Shown here: positions 10,777 to 18,701 of the stretch, one piece after another
Layout: every line of letters starts with the position of its first letter
How positions within the stretch are numbered: the first letter of the stretch is position 1
Origin: Erythrobacter sanguineus
GTDB lineage: Bacteria > Pseudomonadota > Alphaproteobacteria > Sphingomonadales > Sphingomonadaceae
Direction: 5' to 3'
Assembly (NCBI GenBank): GCA_945878845.1
Contig: CAMCUB010000011.1
Coordinates: 1 to 64,000 of the forward strand
DNA length: 64,000 nucleotides
Position numbers and translations under genes: made by a program
The notes under the pieces: model-generated
What the model was told of the DNA's origin: nothing
Seen by the model: only the letters and a program-made list of their open reading frames with translations
The model's database searches: none

Positions 10777-11038
10777 AGCGTCGTGCAGCCGGGTGGGTTC
10801 ACCTGGCGAATCGGATAGACGCGTAGAATCAACGACCGCGCGAGCGGCAAGTCTCCAGACACCCAAGAGCGTGCCCGGCCGTGCGGGGTTTTGCCCGCGC
10901 GACGGCGCGCGCTTTAGTTTGCGGGTGGTGGGGATGGCACGACGGCACGCGGTCAGCCGATGATCGCTCACGGCAGTTCGGGCGAGTGGCCCTGGCCGAT
11001 CCGGCTAGCGCAGTGCGCGTGGATCGGCAGCCGGCAAC

Positions 11039-11067
11039 AAAAAAGGGGCCGGATCGCTCCGGCCCCT
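11039..11067 (-). terminator. intrinsic terminator of the ompA-like gene
   Basis: Perfect 9-bp stem ggggccgga-tcgc-tccggcccc flanked by aaaaaa on + (U-tract on the - transcript), 26 bp past the stop. Confidence 0.85.
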
Positions 11068-11092
11068 CTTCGTGTTCCGTAGGAACCCGGAC

Positions 11093-12247
11093 TTACATGC
11101 CCGAACCCGGGCCGTAGGTCACTTCCACGCGGCGGTTCTGCGCTTCGCGCACACCGTCGGCGGTCGGGACGCGCGGCTTGGTTTCGCCGAACGACTGGCC
11201 AGTGATGCGTGCCGAAGGGATGCCGCGACCGCTCAGGTAGGCGGTGACCGCCTTGTTACGACGATCGGCCAGGCCTTCGTTGTACTTGGTGCTGCCCGAA
11301 CGGTCGGTGTGACCGGCCAGCATCACGCTCGCCGTGCCGCAGTTGGCATAGGCGGTGACGGCGCTGTTGAGGATGCCGGCAGCTTCCGACGTGATGTCCG
11401 ACTTATCGAAGTCGAAGAACACGATGTACGGACCCGTGTTGCACGCAACCTTGGGGGGCGGCGGCGGCGGGGGCGGCGGGGGCGGCGGGGGCGGAGGCGG
11501 GGGCGGCGGGGGCGGGGTCACCGCAACCGGATCAACCACCGGCGGCTCTTCGCTACCGAAGTTGTAGGTGATCGAGCCGAGCAGCGAGTGCGAGGCCATG
11601 CTCGTGTTCAGATCGCGGCCGAACGGATCGACGAGGTTGATGTCGGTCGCTCGGAAGTAGCGATACTTCAGGCCGACGTCCCATGCATCGCTGATCGGGG
11701 CGCGGATGCCCGCGAGCAGCTGCCAGGCGAAGCCGGTGTCCGAATCGCTCCAGACGCCCGGGCCGTTGGCGTTCACGCGGCCGTCCATGTCGACGCGGGC
11801 CACACCCACACCGCCACCGACGAAGCCCTGCACGCTGTCGTCATCGCCGAAATCGACGAGGCCGTTGATCATGAAGCTCAGCGCGTTCACTTCACCTAGC
11901 GCGTCGCGCGTGCCGGAGAAACGCGTGAAACCGCCCGGCGCGCTCGCCAGCGGGTTGTTCGCGAGGCCCTGGCTGCCGCCGGTCACTTCCGTGAGGTCGG
12001 CCGCACGGTAGCTGGCTTCGGCTTCGAGGCGGAAGCCGCCGAAGTCATAGCCGACAAGCCCGCCGAAATCGTAGCCGGTGTCATAGTTGGCCGCTGCATC
12101 ATCCGCAGCAGCGTCGACATCGATCGACTGGTCCTGGACCACCATGACGCCGCCATCACCCTGAATATACCACTGGCCGTCGCGGGCCATGGCGGGTGTG
12201 GTCAGCGCGGTCGAGGCCATCGCCATTCCAATGACGAGTTTGCGCAT
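11093..12247 (-). CDS. OmpA family outer membrane protein with polyproline linker
   Basis: Signal peptide MRKLVIGMAMASTALTTPAMA, beta-barrel, ~21 consecutive Pro codons, OmpA C-domain YIVFFDFDKSDIT...GHTDRSGS...NRRVEV. Confidence 0.93.
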   Translation of the reverse strand: MRKLVIGMAMASTALTTPAMARDGQWYIQGDGGVMVVQDQSIDVDAAADDAAANYDTGYDFGGLVGYDFGGFRLEAEASYRAADLTEVTGGSQGLANNPLASAPGGFTRFSGTRDALGEVNALSFMINGLVDFGDDDSVQGFVGGGVGVARVDMDGRVNANGPGVWSDSDTGFAWQLLAGIRAPISDAWDVGLKYRYFRATDINLVDPFGRDLNTSMASHSLLGSITYNFGSEEPPVVDPVAVTPPPPPPPPPPPPPPPPPPPPPKVACNTGPYIVFFDFDKSDITSEAAGILNSAVTAYANCGTASVMLAGHTDRSGSTKYNEGLADRRNKAVTAYLSGRGIPSARITGQSFGETKPRVPTADGVREAQNRRVEVTYGPGSGM

Positions 12248-12416
12248 TTCCGAAATTCCCCTTTGCTTAAACTTGAGGCACGAGCCGTCTCTATCTTTTC
12301 CCCCCGCGCGAGGCAAGCAATCAATGCCCCTCGGGTGTTGCAAGAATGTCGCTGAAAGGGCCTTGTGGAAAAAAATGTATCTGCAAAAAGGTACGGTAAT
12401 CCGCCATTCGTGCTTC

Positions 12417-12827
12417 TCAGGGGGTGGGCGCGGCGAGCACACCCATGGTCTGGAGCGCCGCGATCAGAGCGGTCAGCGCGCTGCGCGCCTGGACGTCAAT
12501 CACCGTGCCGCCGGCCGGCACGGCGACGACTGCGGCCGGCTGCCATTGCGACCGGAAGATGACCAATCTGGTCGCCGCCCGGTCGAACACCACCATTCCT
12601 TCGGCCGGTGCGACGAAATGCCAGGCACCGGCGACACGGACCGCGAGGCAATTCTCCTGCCCTGCCCAGGCCCCCGTAGCGGTCGCGGTCACCCGATAGC
12701 ACGCTCCGTCAGCGGCGCTCGCAGGCGGGGCGGGCTGCGAGGCGGTCACCGCGCGGGCGTGCAGCGCGTCAAGCAGGCACAGCGCCTCGTTGACGAAGAA
12801 CTCCTTCTGGGCCTGCCCGGCAAGCAT
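12417..12827 (-). pseudogene. 3' portion of GTA-type DUF2793 gene (N-terminus missing)
   Basis: GQAQKEFFVNEAL...GACYRV...GAWAGQENCLAV...GAWHFVAPAEGM matches the DUF2793 pattern; lacks the usual upstream residues. Confidence 0.75.
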
Positions 12828-13311
12828 GGCTGTGTTGCGGCCCGCGCAGCGCCTCGGGCTCGGCGGCCGAGAACAGCTGCGCCTGCGCCCCGTTCTCGAA
12901 CCGGACGCGGTGGAGCGAAGGCTCGAAATGCGGCTTGTGGCCCGGACGGCAGATCGCCAGTAGCCCGCTATCGCCCTCGACCATCACCGCGCGCGCCTCC
13001 GCCAGCGAGGAGGAGACGAGTGCGATCCGCGCGTCGGGATTGCTGTCCGCGATCATCCGCACCCATTCGGCACCCGCCCGGGTCTTGCCGAAGCCGCGCC
13101 CGGCCATGATCATCCACACCCGCCAGTCGCCCGGTGGCGGCAGCTGGTTCTCGCGGGCGGCATACTCCCAGAGGTAGGCGAAGCTGTTCTTCTGGTCCTG
13201 ATCCAGTTCCTCGGTCAGCTCGCGGCAAACCCTTTCACCAACGGCTTTCTTGCCTTCGTCCTTCTCCTGATCGACCATCTGGCCGATCATCTCGTCATAG
13301 GGTCCGCTCAT
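12828..13311 (-). pseudogene. 5' fragment of phage/GTA large terminase gene
   Basis: Walker A MAGRGFGKTRAGAEWVRMIA, LVSSSLAEARAVMVEG, SAAEPEALRGPQHSHA; then shifts into another frame and ends. Confidence 0.85.
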
Positions 13312-13784
13312 CCGCCTTGCCCTTCGGCAGCGGCCTTCTCGCGGGCGATGCGGCGGCGGATGTCCTCGATCTTGCGGTCGATCGAGGCGCGGACCTCGGC
13401 GGCGCTGACGTCGCGCACCTGGCTGGCCACGCGCCCCGCGCTGTCGCGGTGGGCGGCGAGCAGGCGGATGGCGTTGGCAAAGTCGAACTTCTCGCCGTCA
13501 CCGGTCTTGGCGTCGCCTTCGCGAAGGCGGCGGATGACTTCCATTTCGAGGCCAAGATAGCCATCGGCGAGCGCTGCCTGCCAAGCGCGGGCAAAATCAG
13601 GCTCGTCGCGGCGGGCCTGACAGGCCTCGGCGATGCTCACCCCGGCATTGCCCGCAGCGCGCTCGAGGTTCGAGGTCGCGCTCAGGGTGTCGAGGAACCG
13701 CTTCTGCCAGTGCTTTCCGGAGGCGGTGCTTTCGCTGCGGGAACGGGCAGGCACGTTGCTGGCCATCGGCACCACTCCTTGCAC
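13308..13784 (-). CDS. GTA/phage small-terminase-like protein (start likely MASNVP, 13766)
   Basis: FLDTLSATSNLERAAGNAGVSIAEACQARRDEPDFARAW...FDFANAIRLLAAHRD pattern; 4-bp overlap with terL start. Confidence 0.7.
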   Translation of the reverse strand: MQGVVPMASNVPARSRSESTASGKHWQKRFLDTLSATSNLERAAGNAGVSIAEACQARRDEPDFARAWQAALADGYLGLEMEVIRRLREGDAKTGDGEKFDFANAIRLLAAHRDSAGRVASQVRDVSAAEVRASIDRKIEDIRRRIAREKAAAEGQGG

Positions 13785-13990
13785 GAACGGAAGCGGGCGG
13801 CGCTTCCCGGGGGAAGGCCGCCCGCTGGCGACTCGCTATTCCTGGATGATGCCTTCTGATAACCAAAGAGCGTGACGATGTCAAGGAAAATAACCATTCA
13901 GGTTAATTAACACTGCCACCGGACGCGCGAGAACAAGCGGCATGGGCTGTAGAAGCGCCAAGCCGCAGCAATGCCCGATTGTATCTGAGC

Positions 13991-15229
13991 CTAGATAATC
14001 CCGATCGCCCTGCCGGCGCGTTCGAACATGCCGAGGATGGTCTGGACCTGCTCGGCCGAATGCTCCGCGCACAGCGAGCAGCGCAGCAGTGTCATGCCTG
14101 CCGGGGTCGCCGGAGGACGGGCGAGGTTGACGTAGAGGCCCTCCTTCAAAAGTGCCTCCCACATCATCGCGCCTTTCTCAAGATCGGGCATGATCACCGC
14201 GATGATCGCGCTCTGGGGGGTTTCGGTGCCGAGCTGGAAGCCCAGCGCCTTGAGGCCGCCATGCAGCGTGCGGCTGTTCTCCCACAGGTGCGCGCGCTTG
14301 TTGCTGCCGTGCATCAGCTTGCGGATCGAGGTCGCCGAGCTCGCCATCACGCTCGGCGGCAGCGCGGCGGTGAACACGTACGGCCGGCACACCAGCCGCA
14401 GCACTTCGAACTTGGGGTGGTTGGAGACACAGAAGCCGCCAACAGTCCCGACGCTCTTAGAGAAGGTGCCGATGATGAAATCGACGTCGTCGATGACGCC
14501 CTGTTCCTCAGCCACGCCGCGGCCATGTTCGCCGATGAAGCCCATCGAGTGCGCCTCGTCGACCAGCACCATCGCGCCGTGGGCCTTGGAGATGCGCACC
14601 ATTTCCTTGAGCGGCGCGACATCGCCCATCATCGAATAGACGCCCTCAAGCACCACCAGCTTGCCCGCGCCTTCTGGGACACGCTTCAACCGCTTTTCGA
14701 GCGCCTCGACGTCATTGTGCTTGAACGGCACCACCTCGGCGTTGCCCATCGCGCAGCCGTCCCAGATCGAGGCGTGGCTGTCGATGTCGAGGATGATGTA
14801 ATCGCCCTTGCCCGCCAGCGTCGAGATGATCCCGAGGTTCGCCTGATAGCCGGTCGAGAAGACCATCGCGTGGTCCATCGCGTAGAATTCGCGCAAGGCC
14901 GCTTCGACATCGCGGTGATCGCGGAAGGTGCCGTTGAGCACGCGGCTGCCGGTCGTCCCAGCGCCAAAATCCTGCATCGCCGCCTGCCCCGCCGCGATCA
15001 CGTCCGGGTCGAAGGTCATGCCCATGTAGTTGTAGGTGCCAAGCAAAATGGTATCGCGCCCGTTGCAGATCGCGCGTGTGGGCGACAGCACCTGCTCCAT
15101 CACGAGGTTGAACGGATCCTCCACCCCGGCAGCGAGCAGCTGCTCGCGGGTCTGGATGATCGGATCGAACTTGGCGAGCAGGTCGACAGGTTCGGCGGCG
15201 GTCGTCGTTTCGTTCATGGCCGTTGCCAT
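13991..15229 (-). CDS. spt: serine palmitoyltransferase (alpha-oxoamine synthase)
   Basis: ILLGTYNYMGMTFDP, GTTGSRVLNGT, LVDEAHSMGFIGEHGRG, GTFSKSVGTVGGF (PLP Lys). Confidence 0.9.
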   Translation of the reverse strand: MATAMNETTTAAEPVDLLAKFDPIIQTREQLLAAGVEDPFNLVMEQVLSPTRAICNGRDTILLGTYNYMGMTFDPDVIAAGQAAMQDFGAGTTGSRVLNGTFRDHRDVEAALREFYAMDHAMVFSTGYQANLGIISTLAGKGDYIILDIDSHASIWDGCAMGNAEVVPFKHNDVEALEKRLKRVPEGAGKLVVLEGVYSMMGDVAPLKEMVRISKAHGAMVLVDEAHSMGFIGEHGRGVAEEQGVIDDVDFIIGTFSKSVGTVGGFCVSNHPKFEVLRLVCRPYVFTAALPPSVMASSATSIRKLMHGSNKRAHLWENSRTLHGGLKALGFQLGTETPQSAIIAVIMPDLEKGAMMWEALLKEGLYVNLARPPATPAGMTLLRCSLCAEHSAEQVQTILGMFERAGRAIGII

Positions 15230-15231
15230 TA

Positions 15232-15474
15232 TCAGCTATCCTGCAGCTTGTGGACTGCCGCCACCAATTGGCCCCAGTTTTCGATCTCGGCCTGCTGGTT
15301 CATCGAGATGATCACGTCGAACTCGTCCTCGATCTCGGCGACGAAATCCATCACGGTGAGGCTGTCGAACTCGAGATCGCCGGCAAAGGTGGTCGCGTCC
15401 TCGATGGCAACGCCCTTCTTGTTGAAGGGTTCGATCAGGGTGCGGATCTTGGCGTCGACGTCTGCGGGGCTCAT
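15232..15474 (-). CDS. acyl carrier protein paired with serine palmitoyltransferase
   Basis: 80 aa; phosphopantetheine-attachment LEFDSLTVMDFVAEIEDEFD; 2 bp upstream of spt. Confidence 0.9.
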   Translation of the reverse strand: MSPADVDAKIRTLIEPFNKKGVAIEDATTFAGDLEFDSLTVMDFVAEIEDEFDVIISMNQQAEIENWGQLVAAVHKLQDS

Positions 15475-15623
15475 GGTTGCGTGCTCTTGTTGGACCGGGT
15501 GGGCGGCGTATTGGTTGTCGGGCGGGCTGTAGCCCTCTATTACGGCTGCAAAGCGGCGGATGATGCAGCTTGTCAAGCTTTGGCGGGGCCGCAGCGGGCC
15601 GCGAGGCCTTTCTGGGGGGAAGT

Positions 15624-16199
15624 ATGAGTAACATTCCGGCCAAGGCCGATCCGCCAAAGGCCGCGCCTTCGCTGCCCTCGCCGTCCGGCTATTCCAACCA
15701 CGCGATCCATCTGGTGCGCACCACGCAGCAGATCAACCTGTCGCTCAGCCAGATGGCCGACCAGAAGGCCTCGATCCTGATGGGGGCGACCTTCCTCGTC
15801 TTCACCATCACCGTCGGGCAGGCCCGCAACGGCGCTTTGCCGTACTCCCTCGGGGTGCTGGCGCTGTTCGCCTTCATCTCGGCGATGTGCGCGGTCTTCG
15901 CGGTCTTGCCTTCGGTCAGCAGTCCGGCGGCGGCCAGGCTCAATGATGGCAAGGTCAACACGCTGTTCTTCGGCACCTTCACTGCGATGGACGAGGACGA
16001 ATGGACCGACAGCATCCTCGCCGATCTGCGCGCCGACGAGACGGTGTTTCGCGCGATGCTCCACGACATCTACCAGAACGGGCAGGTGCTCCAGCGCAAG
16101 AAGTACAAATACCTCGCCTATGCCTACAAGAGCTTCATGGTCGGCATGTGCCTGACCGCAATCACCTTCATCGTCGAGATCGCGACGCGCTACGGCTGA
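15624..16199 (+). CDS. Pycsar effector-like (PycTM/DUF5706-type) membrane protein
   Basis: HLVRTTQQINLSLSQMADQKASILMGATFLVFTITV, two central TM helices, Y-rich segment then C-terminal TM. Confidence 0.7.
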   Translation: MSNIPAKADPPKAAPSLPSPSGYSNHAIHLVRTTQQINLSLSQMADQKASILMGATFLVFTITVGQARNGALPYSLGVLALFAFISAMCAVFAVLPSVSSPAAARLNDGKVNTLFFGTFTAMDEDEWTDSILADLRADETVFRAMLHDIYQNGQVLQRKKYKYLAYAYKSFMVGMCLTAITFIVEIATRYG

Positions 16200-16205
16200 G
16201 GCCGG

Positions 16206-16568
16206 TCAGACCAGCGCGTTGACCGCGTTCATGAACGGGCCGATCGAGACCGGCTTGGAGAGATAGCCTTCGGCCCCCGCCGCGCGGATCCGCTCTTCAT
16301 CGGCCTTGGCGGCGAAGGCGGTCACCGCCAGCACCGGAATGCCCGCCAGCCGCCGGTCGCGCTTGGCCGCCTCGATCAGGTCGACGCCCGAGATGCCGCC
16401 GAGCTGGATGTCCATGATGATGAGATCGGGCATCGCTGCCAGCGCGGTGTCGAGCACCTTGTCGCCCTCCGCCACGGGTTCGACCTCGAAGCCGTTCGCA
16501 CGAAGCACATCGCAGAACAATTTCCGGTTGAGGTCATTGTCCTCGACAACCATGATCCGCTTTGTCAC
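16206..16568 (-). CDS. divK: single-domain response regulator (DivK-like), GTG start
   Basis: KRIMVVEDNDLNRKLF...DLIIMDIQLGGISG...VTAFA...GYLSKPV receiver motifs. Confidence 0.85.
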   Translation of the reverse strand: MTKRIMVVEDNDLNRKLFCDVLRANGFEVEPVAEGDKVLDTALAAMPDLIIMDIQLGGISGVDLIEAAKRDRRLAGIPVLAVTAFAAKADEERIRAAGAEGYLSKPVSIGPFMNAVNALV

Positions 16569-16663
16569 TGAACGCCCCGCTTTCGCCCTCGTCTCTAAAC
16601 TAACCCTACCTAAAGGACAGGACAATCCCGCTTCGTTCCTCATCCGAGCCCGAGAGCCCGCAA

Positions 16664-16900
16664 GTGCTGGCGCTGGCTGCGCTCGGCTGGGTGCTGGAAT
16701 GCGAAGATCGCGCCGGGCGATATCTTGAACTGACCGGGCTCGATCCCGATTCTCTGAGGGGCGGGCTGGGCGATCCGATGATCCTCGCCTCGGCGCTCGA
16801 ATTTCTCGCCAATCACGAACCCGACCTGCTCCGCGCCGCCGAGGCCCTCGCCGTCACGCCGGAGGAACTGATCGCCGCCAAGGACGCTCTGCAACAATGA
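16664..16900 (+). CDS. DUF3572 family protein
   Basis: ALAALGWVLECEDRAGRYLELTGLDPDSLR pattern; 4-bp overlap with next gene. Confidence 0.75.
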   Translation: MLALAALGWVLECEDRAGRYLELTGLDPDSLRGGLGDPMILASALEFLANHEPDLLRAAEALAVTPEELIAAKDALQQ

Positions 16901-17517
16901 CCCGCCCCCTGATAATCTCCGACTGTGACGAAGTGCTGCTGCACATGGTCGCGCCCTTCAAGGACTGGCTGGAGGCGAGCCAAGGCGTCAGCTTCCACCT
17001 CGAAGGCCACAATTTCGCCGAAGCGCTGCGCTGGCAGGAGAGCGGCGAGCTGCTCGCCCCGCCCGATATCTGGAAGATGCTCCGCCTCTTCTTCGACAAC
17101 GAGATGGACTCGCAAATGCCGATCGCCGGCGCGGTCGAGGGGATCAACACGCTTGCCGAGAAGGCCGACGTGGTGATCCTGACGAACCTCATCGACCACC
17201 ACCGCGACGCCCGCGCCGAACAGCTCGCCAAGGTCGGGATCAATGCCCGCGTCTTCACCAACCAGGGCCCCAAGGGTCCGGCGCTGAAGGCGATCATCGA
17301 CGAATATGCGCCCACCCGCGCGCTGTTCATCGACGATCTTGCCCAGCACCATGCGAGCGTGGCCGAGATCACCCCCGACGTCACCCGCCTGCACCTGTGC
17401 GGCGAGCCGATGATCGCCCACGCCATTGATTGCGCCCACAAGGCCGGCCACGCCCATTCGCGGATCGACCGCTGGGACGAGGCGCTGCCGTGGCTGCTTG
17501 CCAAACTGGAGGACTGA
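16897..17517 (+). CDS. HAD family hydrolase
   Basis: ISDCDEVLLHMV motif I, VILTNL motif II, ALFIDDL motif IV. Confidence 0.8.
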   Translation: MTRPLIISDCDEVLLHMVAPFKDWLEASQGVSFHLEGHNFAEALRWQESGELLAPPDIWKMLRLFFDNEMDSQMPIAGAVEGINTLAEKADVVILTNLIDHHRDARAEQLAKVGINARVFTNQGPKGPALKAIIDEYAPTRALFIDDLAQHHASVAEITPDVTRLHLCGEPMIAHAIDCAHKAGHAHSRIDRWDEALPWLLAKLED

Positions 17518-17520
17518 CGA

Positions 17521-17976
17521 ATGACCATCGCTGCAAAGCTCGCCGAACTCGGCATCACCCTGCCCAAGGCCGCCGCACCGGTGGCCAGCTATGTGCCCGT
17601 GGTGGTGCATGGCGGCTTCGCGCATGTCTCGGGCCAGTTGCCGTTTGTCGACGGGCAGGTGGTGAAGGGCCGGCTGGGCGATGACGTGTCGGTCGAGGCC
17701 GGACAGGCCGCGGCGCGCGCCTGCGCGCTGATGATCGTCGCACAGCTGGAGGCCGCGGGGCTGCTCGAACAGGTTGAGCGGATCGTCAAACTGGGTGCGT
17801 TCATCAACTGCACTCCCGACTTCACCCAGCAGCCCGAGGTGGCCAATGGCGCCTCGGATCTGATGGAGCAGGTGTTCGGCGGCGCTGGCCAGCATGCCCG
17901 CGCGGCCGTCGGCGTGCCCGCCCTGCCGCGCGGCGCGGCGGTCGAGGTCGATGCGGTGGTCGCATTGCGGACATGA
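17521..17976 (+). CDS. RidA family protein
   Basis: YVPVVVHGGFAHVSGQLPF...GVPALPRGAAVEVDAVVAL. Confidence 0.88.
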   Translation: MTIAAKLAELGITLPKAAAPVASYVPVVVHGGFAHVSGQLPFVDGQVVKGRLGDDVSVEAGQAAARACALMIVAQLEAAGLLEQVERIVKLGAFINCTPDFTQQPEVANGASDLMEQVFGGAGQHARAAVGVPALPRGAAVEVDAVVALRT

Positions 17977-18701
17977 GCGTTCGCGCCGCTCCCGGCTGGC
18001 TGACCGCCTGGGTATTCGCCCACCGCGGGCTGCACGGCTCGGGTGTGCCCGAGAACTCGCTCGCCGCAGCCGAGGGCGCGATCGCGCGCGGGCTGGGGAT
18101 CGAGTGCGACATCCAGCGCAGCCGTGACGATCACCCGATCGTGTTCCACGACTGGGACCTCGCGCGGCTGACCGGCGCGACCGGCGTGGCGCAGGAGCTT
18201 ACCGCTGATGCGCTCGAGGCGCTGTCCCTGCTCGGTACCGACCAGCACCCGGTGCGGCTTGCGACCTTCCTCGAGGCGGTGGCCGGGCGGGTGCCCCTGC
18301 TGATCGAGATCAAATCGCTCCCCGGCTACGATGTCGAGTGGACCTGCGCTTCGGTGGCATGGCTGCTGGACTCCTACAAGCATGACGTTGCGGTTATGAG
18401 CTTCGATCCTCGCGTGCCGATCTGGTTCGCAGCCGAGACGCCTACTATCACCCGCGGACTGGTCGGCACCGACAGCTACGAGAACGGCTTCGAGGGCGTG
18501 TGGCGCGACCCCGATGCCATTGCCGCAGCGCAGCCCGACTTCCTCGCCATCGACGTGCGCGACCTTGCCCGGCCCGAGGCGGCGGCGTGGCGTGCGGCGG
18601 GCGGTCCGCTGCTCACCTGGACCGTCCGTTCGCCCGAGACTCGCACCACCGGCCTCGCCCTCGCCGACGCGCTGATCGCCGAAGGGGGCGGGCTGGCGTG
18701 A
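17973..18701 (+). CDS. glycerophosphodiester phosphodiesterase family protein
   Basis: AHRGLHGSGVPENSLAA...IECDIQRSRDDHPIVFHDWDL GDPD motifs. Confidence 0.9.
   Translation: MSVRAAPGWLTAWVFAHRGLHGSGVPENSLAAAEGAIARGLGIECDIQRSRDDHPIVFHDWDLARLTGATGVAQELTADALEALSLLGTDQHPVRLATFLEAVAGRVPLLIEIKSLPGYDVEWTCASVAWLLDSYKHDVAVMSFDPRVPIWFAAETPTITRGLVGTDSYENGFEGVWRDPDAIAAAQPDFLAIDVRDLARPEAAAWRAAGGPLLTWTVRSPETRTTGLALADALIAEGGGLA

Noticed and set aside
9511-10971. 486-aa ORF on the minus strand
   Set aside because: Antisense to the MFS transporter; charged His/Arg-rich shadow frame
13979-15532. 517-aa ORF on the plus strand
   Set aside because: Antisense to spt and ACP
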